NCBI GenBank assembly: GCA_955652245.1
Contig: CATPAV010000124.1
Coordinates: 1-9,562, forward strand
DNA from: an uncultured Candidatus Udaeobacter sp.
GTDB lineage: Bacteria > Verrucomicrobiota > Verrucomicrobiia > Chthoniobacterales > UBA10450
DNA: 9,562 nucleotides
Direction of reading: 5' to 3'
Numbering within the stretch: position 1 is the first letter of the stretch; every line of letters begins with the position of its first letter. Positions 1 to 6,847 of the stretch are shown in pieces. Made by a program: the position numbers and the translations under genes. The notes beneath the pieces were generated by a model. The model made no database searches and had not been told where the DNA came from. It saw nothing but the letters and a program-made list of their open reading frames with translations.

Positions 1-483
1 AAGATCGATATCTACCCCGATTTTTTCTTGCAGGACGTCCGCGGCTTCGTCGGCCGTGCCGTAATACTTGATAAGCGCCTCGCGAATTTTCTGCGGACTG
101 GTGCAGACCAGTTCGAGCTCGCGCTGAAGCAGAAAACTCAGGCTGTCGATGGTATCGATATCGAGCGGATCGCCCACCGCAACAATGAGTCCCGTTTCAC
201 CGAGAGCAACGGGAATCACCTTGAACCGCCGCGCTTCTTCCGCGCGGATTTGTTTGATAATTTGCGGCGGAATGACCATGGATGAAATGTCGATCCAATC
301 CATGTGCGCTTGCGCGGCGAGCGTGCGCGAAACGTCCGCATCGGAAACGATCCCGTCTTTGATTAAACGATCGACGACGTTGTCTGCCCCATTTAAATGC
401 GCGCGCGCGCTTTCAACCTGGGAGAGTGTCACAAGTCCTACCTCTTGCAGGGTTCGAAGGACGTAATCTTCGTTCTGTTGCAC
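1..483 (-). CDS. GspE/PilB-type ATPase, N-terminal domain (partial, runs off left edge)
   Basis: Reading the minus strand from a GTG at 483 gives 161 uninterrupted codons to the window edge. The fragment begins VQQNEDYVLRTLQEVGL and has the MshEN / T2SSE N-terminal fold: a helical start, then RRFKVIPVALGETGLIVAVG followed by DPLDIDTIDSLSF, and it ends with IREALIKYYG. This is the cyclic-di-GMP-binding-type or regulatory N-domain found in front of the hexameric ATPases of type II secretion, type IV pili and MSHA pili. Those proteins are usually about 550-600 residues, so the Walker A/B ATPase core must lie beyond base 1. The frame stays open upstream to a TAA at 550-552 but contains no ATG, so GTG 483 is the best start. 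An AGGAGA at 549-544 is too far away to serve it. Secretion and pilus roles cannot be separated from this part alone. Confidence 0.85.
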   Translation of the reverse strand, partial: MQQNEDYVLRTLQEVGLVTLSQVESARAHLNGADNVVDRLIKDGIVSDADVSRTLAAQAHMDWIDISSMVIPPQIIKQIRAEEARRFKVIPVALGETGLIVAVGDPLDIDTIDSLSFLLQRELELVCTSPQKIREALIKYYGTADEAADVLQEKIGVDIDL

Positions 484-587
484 GATTGAAAAATGCGCGA
501 GTGAGTGAAGAATCGCAAATCCGATCGGCCTATAAGTTGCGATTCTCCTTTACCATGGCGAGCGCAAGACAAGGCGCGGCCACGCGG

Positions 588-642
588 AAAAAAAGAACGT
601 GACGGTAAGAGACAAGCCTGGTTACTCCACCGTCACGCTCTT
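588..642 (-). terminator. Intrinsic terminator of glmS, stem starts inside the CDS
   Basis: On the minus strand, AAGAGCGTGACGGT (642-629) pairs with ACCGTCACGTTCTT (606-593) as a 14-bp stem with one G-T wobble and a 22-nt loop. A run of seven T (594-588) ends the structure. The upstream arm encodes the KSVTV part of the GlmS C-terminus and the stop codon lies in the loop. The strong stem plus U-tract is the classic Rho-independent form. It separates glmS from the downstream secretion ATPase gene. Confidence 0.8.
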
Positions 643-2493
643 GGCAAGATTGCGAGGTTTGTCGACGTCCCGCCCAAGCTCGACCGCGAGATGATAGGCG
701 AGCAGTTGAAGCGGAATCACGGTGAGTATCGGCATCACGCAATCGGGCGCTGCCGGCAGGGAGATAATTTCGTTGGCAATGTTTTTAAGTTGGTTCACGC
801 CGTTGCCGCTCGTCAGCGCAATGATCGGACCCTTACGAGCTTTGACTTGCTCAATGTTATTGAGGTTTTTCGAGAAGACGGCATCGTCGGGTGCAATGAA
901 AATCGAGGGCAAATCGGGACGCACGAGTGCGATGATCCCGTGTTTGAGTTCGGCGCTCGGGTGTCCTTCGGCGAATAGGTACGTGATCTCCTTCATTTTG
1001 AGCGCGCCTTCGAGCGCGATGGGAAAATTGAATTGACGGCCAAAGAAGAGCAGCCCATTCACATCGGCATATTTCTTTGCGATCGCTTTGATCTGATCGC
1101 TTAACTTCAGGACGATCTCGATCTGCTCGGGCAATGCTTCGAGCGCTTCGATGACCCGGCTTCCCTCAGCGGTGGAAAGGTTTCGCATCCGGCCGAAGAG
1201 CAGCCCGATAAGCGTAAGGATGACAACTTGCGATGAAAAGGACTTCGTAGCCGCGACGCCGATCTCCGGACCGGCGTGCATGTAAACGCCACCGTCACTC
1301 TCGCGCGCAATTGTGCTCGCGACGTTATTGCAAATGCCCAGCGTGCGAAAGCCCTTGCGTCGGCTTTCACGGAGCGCACCAAGCGTGTCGGCCGTCTCGC
1401 CGCTTTGGCTGATTGCGAAAACTAATGTCTCCGGCGTCATCGGTGTATTACGATGGCGAAATTCGTGGGCGAATTCGACTTCAGTGGGAATATTCGCGAG
1501 TCGCTCGATCAAATATTCCCCTACCCTGCCAGCGTGGAGAGCGGTGCCACAACCCATCAGAACAATACGCCCGACGTCGCGCAACTGCGCTGGCGTCATA
1601 TTCAAGCCGCCCAGCTTCGCCGTGCATTCTTCCAGACTGAGGCGACCCCGCATCGCATCGCGCACCGAATCCGGTTGCTCAAAGATTTCTTTGAGCATGT
1701 AGTGAGGGTAAACACCTTTTTTAATGTCTTCGGCCGTAAATTCGACTTTGCTGACCTGATGATCGCCGCTTTCTCCGGCCAGCGAGCTGATCTCAAATTT
1801 GTCTCGCTCCACCGCGACGATATCAAAGTCATTTAAGTAAACAGCATCGCGGGTGTAAGCGACGATCGCACTCACATCACTGGCCAGGAAGTTTTCGTCT
1901 TTACCCACACCCAGGACAAGCGGACTTCCACGGCGGGCGCCGATCATGAAATCGGGAACGTCTGCATGGACCAGTGCGATGCCGTAGGTGCCGATCACCT
2001 GCTGAAGCGCAGCGCGAACGGCCGCGAAAAGTCGCGCTTTTTTTTGGTGGACGTCAACCGTGCTGGCGCACGACTCGTCGTAGAGCTTCCCAATCAGATG
2101 CGCGAGCACTTCGGTGTCAGTTTCTGAGCGGAAATTCGTATCGCCGCCGCGGACGAGATCGTCTCTAAGCGCCTGGTAATTCTCGATCACCCCATTGTGC
2201 ACGAGCGCGAGTTTTCCACTGGCGTCGAAGTGCGGGTGTGCGTTTTCGTCGGTCACTTTGCCATGCGTGGCCCAGCGCGTGTGACTGACCCCGAAGGAAC
2301 CCGAAAGCGGCCGCTTCGCGACCAGTGTGGCGAGTGCCGCGATCCGCCCGGAACATTTCCGGGTCGCCAGATGCCCTCGATCCACGATCGCTACGCCCGC
2401 GGAATCGTAGCCCCGATATTCAAGGCGCCGCAGCCCATCGAGCAAAATGGGCGCTGCTTCCGCGCGACCAACATAGCCAACGATTCCGCACAT
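622..2493 (-). CDS. glmS: Glutamine--fructose-6-phosphate aminotransferase (isomerizing)
   Basis: GlmS converts fructose-6-phosphate and glutamine to glucosamine-6-phosphate, the entry step to UDP-GlcNAc for peptidoglycan and lipid A. The 623-residue product is close to the E. coli length of 609. It starts MCGIVGYVG, so Cys2 becomes the N-terminal nucleophile of the class II glutaminase domain (about 1-225), which also shows YRGYDSAGV (26-34), HTRWATHGK (71-79) and NGVIENY (100-106). Two SIS sugar-isomerase domains follow (about 300-430 and 470-610), with SQSGET at 362-367 and AELKHG at 514-519. The C-terminus DKPRNLAKSVTVE is the near-invariant family ending. One mild oddity is ELKHGII where many relatives have ELKHGPL. 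The ATG is fixed by the nucleophilic Cys. It has no Shine-Dalgarno, and a promoter-like pair ends 6 nt before it. No glmS ribozyme leader is possible if the transcript starts there. Confidence 0.98.
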   Translation of the reverse strand: MCGIVGYVGRAEAAPILLDGLRRLEYRGYDSAGVAIVDRGHLATRKCSGRIAALATLVAKRPLSGSFGVSHTRWATHGKVTDENAHPHFDASGKLALVHNGVIENYQALRDDLVRGGDTNFRSETDTEVLAHLIGKLYDESCASTVDVHQKKARLFAAVRAALQQVIGTYGIALVHADVPDFMIGARRGSPLVLGVGKDENFLASDVSAIVAYTRDAVYLNDFDIVAVERDKFEISSLAGESGDHQVSKVEFTAEDIKKGVYPHYMLKEIFEQPDSVRDAMRGRLSLEECTAKLGGLNMTPAQLRDVGRIVLMGCGTALHAGRVGEYLIERLANIPTEVEFAHEFRHRNTPMTPETLVFAISQSGETADTLGALRESRRKGFRTLGICNNVASTIARESDGGVYMHAGPEIGVAATKSFSSQVVILTLIGLLFGRMRNLSTAEGSRVIEALEALPEQIEIVLKLSDQIKAIAKKYADVNGLLFFGRQFNFPIALEGALKMKEITYLFAEGHPSAELKHGIIALVRPDLPSIFIAPDDAVFSKNLNNIEQVKARKGPIIALTSGNGVNQLKNIANEIISLPAAPDCVMPILTVIPLQLLAYHLAVELGRDVDKPRNLAKSVTVE

Positions 2494-2499
2494 GTTCGC

Positions 2500-2528
2500 A
2501 CTCTAGTGGCGGCTGTCCTTGGTCGCAA
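2500..2528 (-). promoter_or_regulatory. Putative glmS promoter, leaderless geometry
   Basis: On the minus strand TTGCGA (2528-2523) and TAGAGT (2505-2500) are separated by exactly 17 nt, each matching 4 of 6 consensus bases of sigma-70-type boxes. Only six bases (GCGAAC) separate the -10 box from the glmS ATG, so transcription would start at or within a base of the start codon. This agrees with the lack of a ribosome binding site. The match is modest and could be chance. Confidence 0.4.
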
Positions 2529-2619
2529 GATTGGCTGGGCGCAGGGGGAAGCGCGTCTAAATGAGTGACGCAAAAAAGTTGCTGGAAAGCGCCGACGCTG
2601 GGTTATTGATATTGTAGAA

Positions 2620-3960
2620 ATGCAAACCCGGCCGCAGGGCGATTCCATTTTGAAGAATCCATCAGCCGCGATCCCCGCGCTACCACCCGGCACAACTCAG
2701 CAAACGCTTGCCATTATCATGGGCGGCGGTGCCGGCACGCGTTTGTTTCCGCTCACGAAAGATCGGGCCAAGCCCGCAGTGCCACTCGGTGGGAAATATC
2801 GCATCGTCGATATTCCCATCAGCAACTGCCTGAACTCAGGGCTTCGCTCGATCTATGTGCTCACGCAATTCAATAGCATGTCGTTACATCGACATATTCA
2901 GGCAAGCTATAAATTCGACAATTTCTCGCGCAGCTTCGTGGATATTCTTGCCGCTCAGCAAACGCCGGCCGGCTCGCAATGGTATCAGGGAACGGCCGAC
3001 GCCGTGCGGCAAAACATGCGCTACTTCCTCGAGCGCCCGTTCGATTATTATATCATCCTGAGCGGCGATCAGCTTTACCGGATGGATTTTCGCGCTCTGT
3101 TGCATCAGCACATTCGTTCCGGCGCTGACATCACGCTAGCCACCAAACCGGTCCATCGACAACAGGTTTCCGAGTTTGGCATCATGCAAAGCGGAGTCGA
3201 TCGTCGGATTAGGCACTTTGTCGAGAAACCGACTGAGGAGGCTGTACTTCACGAGATGCGAATCAGCCGGCAGTTGCTGGGCGCGATCGGGACGGACGAA
3301 GAAGAGGAGTTGTACCAGGCTTCAATGGGAATTTACGTCTTCAATCGGCAGGTGCTCATCGAATGTCTGGAAAACGATTTGGTCGATTTCGGAAAAGACG
3401 TCATTCCACACTCGATCAAAGATCGACATGTAAGCGCGTTTATTTATCAGGGATATTGGGAGGACATCGGAACGATCCGCGCTTTTTATGAGGCAAATCT
3501 GGATCTGACCGATCTGGTGCCGGAATATAGTTTCTTCGATACCGAGGCGCCAATTTACACGCATCCGCGCTTTTTGCCTGGCAGCAAAGTCAATGGAGCC
3601 ACGCTGCGCCAGGCGATCATATCAGACGGATGCATTATTTCGGATGCTCACCTGGAACGTTGCGTGGTTGGAATACGCAGCATTATTCAAAGCGGCGCGA
3701 CCATTCGTAACAGCATCGTGATGGGGGCCGATTATTTCGAGCAAGATCGAAGCGCTGATCCGGGGCAACCGCCGATCGGCATCGGGCGCAACTGCGTGAT
3801 CGACCGTACGATCATCGATAAGAACGCACGTATTGCCGATGGAGCCGTAATCACGCCGGAAGGGAAACCGGCGAGCTACGACGCAGACAATTACTTCATC
3901 CGCGACGGCCTGGTGGTGATACCAAAAAACGCAGTGATTCCAACTGGTTTTTGGATCTAA
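2620..3960 (+). CDS. glgC: Glucose-1-phosphate adenylyltransferase (ADP-glucose pyrophosphorylase)
   Basis: GlgC makes ADP-glucose from ATP and glucose-1-phosphate, the committed step of bacterial glycogen synthesis. The 446-residue protein has the nucleotidyltransferase core from about residue 30. Visible motifs are GGGAGTRL (35-42), the RAKPAV segment with Lys51, the metal/catalytic GDQLYRMD (149-156) and the glucose-1-phosphate site FVEKP with Lys203. A left-handed beta-helix follows from about 310. The C-terminal segments SDGCIIS, VVGIRS, MGADYFE and IDKNARI resemble cyanobacterial and plant enzymes more than the E. coli type. ATG 2620 gives about 28 residues before the core, a low-complexity Pro/Gly stretch, and no Shine-Dalgarno precedes it. 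No good internal alternative start exists except the Met34 inside the core motif, which would be too late. The gene is divergent from glmS across a 126-bp gap. Confidence 0.97.
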   Translation: MQTRPQGDSILKNPSAAIPALPPGTTQQTLAIIMGGGAGTRLFPLTKDRAKPAVPLGGKYRIVDIPISNCLNSGLRSIYVLTQFNSMSLHRHIQASYKFDNFSRSFVDILAAQQTPAGSQWYQGTADAVRQNMRYFLERPFDYYIILSGDQLYRMDFRALLHQHIRSGADITLATKPVHRQQVSEFGIMQSGVDRRIRHFVEKPTEEAVLHEMRISRQLLGAIGTDEEEELYQASMGIYVFNRQVLIECLENDLVDFGKDVIPHSIKDRHVSAFIYQGYWEDIGTIRAFYEANLDLTDLVPEYSFFDTEAPIYTHPRFLPGSKVNGATLRQAIISDGCIISDAHLERCVVGIRSIIQSGATIRNSIVMGADYFEQDRSADPGQPPIGIGRNCVIDRTIIDKNARIADGAVITPEGKPASYDADNYFIRDGLVVIPKNAVIPTGFWI

Positions 3961-3979
3961 CCGGCTTGTCGCCACAGGG

Positions 3980-4204
3980 CTATCGGTGATCGCTCGACCC
4001 CGTAGGTCCCAGAGCAGAGACCTCACTCCCTATTTCCCATTTTTCCTGCCGGTTCCAAGGAATAGCGGACTCTTGGCGTTCGTCTGGATCACCGACCAGA
4101 CGAGGAGGGTCTTTCTGCGTTGCGCATGAGGCGAGGGTCATCGCCGACGCACACAACACAACAGAGGTAACATTTTTCCGAAGTTTAAGAACTAGTGCCA
4201 GCAT
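3980..4204 (-). CDS. Small putative lipoprotein
   Basis: The 74-residue product has a basic start (KLRKN at 7-11), a short hydrophobic stretch and a lipobox LASC (24-27), so Cys27 is the predicted lipidation site. The +2 residue is Ala, not Asp, which in proteobacterial Lol rules would favour the outer membrane. The mature part is about 48 residues, polar, with an IPWNRQEKWE segment (48-57) and no recognisable domain. The ATG lies inside the last codons of the upstream coiled-coil gene (20-bp overlap), and a GGAG lies 12 nt before it, so the two are probably translationally coupled. Short lipoproteins with a PWNRP-xxWE-like core are, as I remember, common in Verrucomicrobiota, but I cannot verify that here. 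Function unknown. Confidence 0.75.
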   Translation of the reverse strand: MLALVLKLRKNVTSVVLCASAMTLASCATQKDPPRLVGDPDERQESAIPWNRQEKWEIGSEVSALGPTGSSDHR

Positions 4205-5012
4205 AAATTACTGTGTCTCCAGGTTGCACTTGGACGCCGCGCGCCAAACTGCTGGTGATGATATCGCCGATAGCGGTCGCGGGTTCAACTGAAGAGATGC
4301 GAATTTTTCCGATCAGGGTGCCCTCCCGCAAAATAAGCATTTCCGAGTTGGATTCGACACCCTGGCGAGCCCCGAGATTTAGGACCACAAAATTGTACGC
4401 CTGATTGACGGCAAGGACCGTGCCGCGCACGCCTGTTCTCCGGGCGCCAGTTTCTCGGCGCTTTTTCTCTTCCGGGAGTTGAGTCGGGCGCTCCTGGGTA
4501 GTCTGAAGTTTTTCGGATAAGAAGGCTTTCTCTTTTTCCGCACTGTCAAGTTGATGGCGTGCATCCTCGAGTTGCGCCTGTAATTCTGGTGATGAGCCAG
4601 CGGCGACGGGACTTGCCGCAGGTTTGGCCGTTTTCTCGGCTTCTTCGATTCGCTTTTGCAAGGAACCGATCTCGTTCTGATTGGCCTCCAATTTGGCTTG
4701 CAACTCAGTCTTATCTTTCTGCAACTGCGTGAGTTCTGCTTCAGCTTTTGCGGCCTTACTTTCTGCTTCCGCGATTTTCGCTTCTCCTCCCGCAACAATC
4801 GTTTCACGGGTCTCGGGATTCCGTTCCTGAGCCGCGCCCCGACGCTCAGCCGAACCGCGCGCCGCATCTGCATTCGCCACATTTCTGCGCAGCGTTTTCA
4901 CTTTGTGACTGTTGAGAAGGCCGAAAATCCCCGCCAGTATCAACAACAGGACGGAGAGTCCCATCACGGTTTTCGGTGTGACCGTAGAGATCGCGAATTT
5001 CGGACGGATCAT
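4185..5012 (-). CDS. Membrane-anchored coiled-coil protein with C-terminal beta domain
   Basis: From ATG 5012 the product has 275 residues: a basic N-terminus, one transmembrane helix at about 16-35 (GLSVLLLILAGIFGLLNS), then a long Glu/Lys/Ala/Gln-rich coiled coil at about 75-175 interrupted by a Pro/Ala/Ser hinge near 130-142. A C-terminal domain spans about 193-271 (RGTVLAVNQAYNFVVLNLG to VQPGDTVIY). The topology suggests an inner-membrane anchor with a periplasmic coiled coil. The terminal domain resembles the small beta-barrel units with a G-V-x(n)-LNLG-x(n)-GD-V pattern seen in envelope and flagellar accessory proteins. I infer a structural or scaffolding role and cannot assign a family. 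The open frame extends to 5099, but only through a TTG start that would add a 29-residue unrelated stretch ahead of the membrane helix. It is followed by the overlapping lipoprotein gene, a likely partner. Confidence 0.85.
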   Translation of the reverse strand: MIRPKFAISTVTPKTVMGLSVLLLILAGIFGLLNSHKVKTLRRNVANADAARGSAERRGAAQERNPETRETIVAGGEAKIAEAESKAAKAEAELTQLQKDKTELQAKLEANQNEIGSLQKRIEEAEKTAKPAASPVAAGSSPELQAQLEDARHQLDSAEKEKAFLSEKLQTTQERPTQLPEEKKRRETGARRTGVRGTVLAVNQAYNFVVLNLGARQGVESNSEMLILREGTLIGKIRISSVEPATAIGDIITSSLARGVQVQPGDTVIYAGTSS

Positions 5013-5106
5013 AGAGTGTGCTGTTGTAACAACGAACGTTGCCCAAATGCAAATTCCGATTTCGATTTCCTGGAGCGACTGGCATCCATTGGAATTCAAA
5101 TTCGGA

Positions 5107-5135
5107 TTGCATGCCTCGATGTTTCAACCTATAGA
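5107..5135 (+). promoter_or_regulatory. Putative promoter for the basic protein/nuclease pair
   Basis: TTGCAT (5107-5112) and TATAGA (5130-5135) are separated by 17 nt. The ATG of the 45-aa gene begins at 5142, six bases after the -10 box, so the predicted transcription start falls on the start codon. No Shine-Dalgarno precedes that ATG. This supports a leaderless transcript and the choice of start, though short boxes like these also occur by chance. Confidence 0.5.
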
Positions 5136-5141
5136 CGCGCC

Positions 5142-5279
5142 ATGGGGCAGCAACATCGGGCGCGAGCCAAACGTAAGCGGCGAAGAGCCTATTTGCAGCG
5201 CAAGAAAGCATCGCTTCGCGCAACGCGTCGAGAACGGGCCAAGCCAAGGGCGATGAAGCAGCCTCTAACGGTGGAATAA
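5142..5279 (+). CDS. 45-residue Arg/Lys-rich small protein
   Basis: The product begins MGQQHRARAKRKRRRAYLQR and ends KQPLTVE. Of 45 residues 12 are Arg and 6 are Lys (40 percent), against only two Glu. The composition and the central RKRRRAYLQRKK core look like a small ribosomal protein or RNA-binding peptide and would form a basic helix. I recall similar short proteins starting MGKQH/MGQQH with an RKRRxAYLxRKK core in Verrucomicrobiota genomes, but that is memory, not a search. Evidence that it is real: a promoter-like pair ends 6 nt before the ATG, it lies in the divergent gap left once the coiled-coil gene is started at 5012, and it is followed after 53 bp by a co-directional nuclease gene. 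The same frame is open further upstream, but that part only mirrors the opposite-strand gene. Function unknown; I infer a ribosome or RNA association. Confidence 0.7.
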   Translation: MGQQHRARAKRKRRRAYLQRKKASLRATRRERAKPRAMKQPLTVE

Positions 5280-5332
5280 CCGACACTCGCTCTTACGAAA
5301 TTCAGTCTGAGGCCTGATGGGGAACTTTCACA

Positions 5333-5764
5333 ATGCTGCAGCGCACACGTTATTTAATTGTCGATGGACACAGCGTCATTTTCGCCTGGCCTGAGTTGCG
5401 CAAGGTCCACGAAAGACGTTCCTCGCTTGCGCGTGAGGCCCTCACCAGGCAGCTGCGCGATTATCAAGACTGGACCGGCGTACGAGTAGTCATCGTTTTC
5501 GACGGCAAGGGCACACAAGTCAGCGCGACATCAGGCTCTGGCGACGTGCAGATCTTTTATTCGCGCAGCGGGCAAACAGCCGACGCAATCATCGAGAGGC
5601 TCGCAAGCAAATATGCAGGCAAGGTCGATTTGACGGTGGCCACCTCCGATTCCATGGAACGGCAGACAGTGCAGGCTTCCGGAGCGATGTGCATTTCTCC
5701 CGAGGCACTGCGCGAAGCCGTGGAAGAGGCGCGTTTGACGACTCCCCGCAAGCTAGCCTTATAG
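5333..5764 (+). CDS. YacP/Rae1-like NYN-domain endoribonuclease
   Basis: The 143-residue protein is a single PIN-like NYN domain. It opens with YLIVDGHSVIFAWPEL (7-22), the usual YacP pattern, followed by VVIVFDGKG (52-60), QTADAIIERL (81-90) and LTVATSDSMERQ (100-111). Candidate metal-binding acids are Asp11, Asp57, Asp84, Glu88 and Asp106. In Bacillus subtilis the family member Rae1 cuts mRNA inside the translating ribosome, so a cytoplasmic ribosome-linked RNase is the likely role, by family inference. A GGGGAA lies about 8 nt before the ATG, one of the few plausible ribosome binding sites here. It probably shares a transcript with the small basic protein 53 bp upstream, which would fit a translation-related pair. 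The stop overlaps the lpxD stop on the other strand by 6 bp. B. subtilis YacP is longer, about 170 residues. Confidence 0.85.
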   Translation: MLQRTRYLIVDGHSVIFAWPELRKVHERRSSLAREALTRQLRDYQDWTGVRVVIVFDGKGTQVSATSGSGDVQIFYSRSGQTADAIIERLASKYAGKVDLTVATSDSMERQTVQASGAMCISPEALREAVEEARLTTPRKLAL

Positions 5765-6772
5765 CCCGAGCTTTTTCTCGATCTCTTTTACCCGCGCGAA
5801 AAGTTTCCCGAGACGGCGGAGCCAAGCGATCTGTTGTTTGGCTTCGGCAATCGGAACAGCCGGATACCCAAACCAGACACCTCCCGGAATGCTCTTGGAG
5901 ACGCCGCTTTGCGCCGCGATCACAGTTCCGTCAGCAATTTCGACATGACCCACAATGCCGACCTGCCCCGCCATGGTGACGCGTTCGCCCACACGCGTAC
6001 TCCCTGAGATACCCGTTTGGGCAACGATGATGGAATTTTTTCCGACCACGACGTTATGCGCGATTTGCACGAGATTGTCGATCTTGACACCTTGCTGAAT
6101 CCACGTCCGGCCAAAACGAGCACGATCAATCGTTGTGTTCGCGCCGATCTCGACATCGTCGTCGATCTGAACAATTCCAAGCTGCTGGATTTTTTCCTGG
6201 CGGCCATCGACCACCTCAAATCCAAATCCGTCCGCGGCAATGACCGCGCCGCTATGGATGATCACACCCGAGCCAATGCGGGTGCGCTCGCGGATCGTTA
6301 CCCTCGGATAAATAAGGCAAGCCGGTCCAATTATCGTTTCATGACCAATGTAACTCCCTGTCCCGATCACAGTGCCGTCACCGATCCGCGCACCGGCTTC
6401 GATAACCGCGTGCGGCTGGATCGAGACGCGTTCTCCGAGTTGGGCGCTTGGATCGACAATCGCGCTTGGATGGACACCAGGCGCAAACGTGATCGGGTTT
6501 GGAGCGAGTTTGAGCAGGACTTGCTCGAAGTCTTTTGTCGGATTTGAGACGCGAATTTGCGCGGCTGGAATGGCCTCGGAAAAGTCAGGAGGAACAAAAA
6601 CGGCGGAGGCGCGCGTTTTACGCATGGCCCCCATATATTTTCGATTCGCAAAAAAGCTGATTTCCCCGGCGGTTGCTTCCGCGAGCGACGCAGCGCCAGT
6701 GATTTTCAGCGCCGGATCTCCGACCAATTCACCGTCGAACATCGTGGCCAATTCTTGAAGAGTGAAAGTCAC
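5759..6772 (-). CDS. lpxD: UDP-3-O-acylglucosamine N-acyltransferase
   Basis: LpxD transfers a 3-hydroxyacyl chain from ACP to UDP-3-O-acyl-glucosamine, the third step of lipid A synthesis. From GTG 6772 the product has 337 residues (E. coli 341). It has an N-terminal uridine-binding domain (TFTLQELATMFDGELVGD onward, with EISFFANRKY at about 37-46) and a long left-handed beta-helix of hexapeptide repeats from about residue 95. ADGFGF is at 180-185 and the catalytic His sits in QIAHNVVVG. With the GTG start that His is residue 239, exactly the E. coli number, which favours this start. The frame extends to a TTG at 6823, but that extra stretch is translated from the REP pair and should be excluded. 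A C-terminal helical tail (about 310-337) matches the ACP-binding end of the family. No Shine-Dalgarno is visible. The remains of an aldolase gene lie upstream on the same strand. Confidence 0.95.
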   Translation of the reverse strand: MTFTLQELATMFDGELVGDPALKITGAASLAEATAGEISFFANRKYMGAMRKTRASAVFVPPDFSEAIPAAQIRVSNPTKDFEQVLLKLAPNPITFAPGVHPSAIVDPSAQLGERVSIQPHAVIEAGARIGDGTVIGTGSYIGHETIIGPACLIYPRVTIRERTRIGSGVIIHSGAVIAADGFGFEVVDGRQEKIQQLGIVQIDDDVEIGANTTIDRARFGRTWIQQGVKIDNLVQIAHNVVVGKNSIIVAQTGISGSTRVGERVTMAGQVGIVGHVEIADGTVIAAQSGVSKSIPGGVWFGYPAVPIAEAKQQIAWLRRLGKLFARVKEIEKKLGL

Positions 6773-6792
6773 CGATTTCAATTGCGAGCACA

Positions 6793-6847
6793 GTAGCACA
6801 AGCGTCTCGCTTGTGATCTTCAATTCGCTCGCCGCGGCGAGCGCTAC
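6793..6847. repeat. REP pair (BIME-like) bounded by GTAG and CTAC
   Basis: GTAG (6793-6796) is followed directly by an 8-bp hairpin, CACAAGCG (6797-6804), TCT, CGCTTGTG (6808-6815). After a 10-bp spacer comes a perfect 18-bp palindrome CGCTCGCCGCGGCGAGCG (6826-6843), directly followed by CTAC (6844-6847), the complement of GTAG. So two hairpins, each preceded on its own strand by GTAG, face each other. A GTAG or GTGG foot before a hairpin is the known signature of REP sequences mobilised by RAYT (TnpA-REP) enzymes, and inverted pairs form BIMEs. The element lies between the aldolase pseudogene and lpxD and shares its last bases with the pseudogene stop codon. No RAYT gene is in the window. 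Confidence 0.7.

Noticed and set aside
399..411. GC dinucleotide run within the secretion ATPase gene
   Set aside because: Short run that encodes ordinary Ser-Ala-Arg-Ala codons in a GC-rich gene; no sign of phase variation.
505..978. Plus-strand ORF opposite glmS
   Set aside because: It runs antisense through strongly conserved glmS codons and has no family features.
2579..2615. Possible glgC promoter (TTGCTG with TATTGA or GATATT)
   Set aside because: No pair of boxes has both acceptable matches and 16-18 nt spacing.
4004..4023. Small inverted repeat AGGTC / GACCT near the lipoprotein 3' end
   Set aside because: Only five pairs with a 10-nt loop and no T-run on either strand; it lies inside the lipoprotein coding region.
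5013..5099. 29-residue N-terminal extension of the coiled-coil protein
   Set aside because: It needs a TTG start, adds a stretch with no relation to the membrane anchor, and fills what would otherwise be the divergent promoter region.
4846..5286. 146-codon minus-strand open frame covering the gap between the coiled-coil gene and the nuclease gene
   Set aside because: It overlaps the coiled-coil gene out of frame and the basic-protein gene antisense, looks unlike any family, and its latter part is a shifted reading of the coiled-coil protein.
6773..6823. 17-residue N-terminal extension of LpxD from a TTG start
   Set aside because: It is translated from the REP pair, and the GTG at 6772 gives the family length and places the catalytic His at 239 as in E. 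coli.
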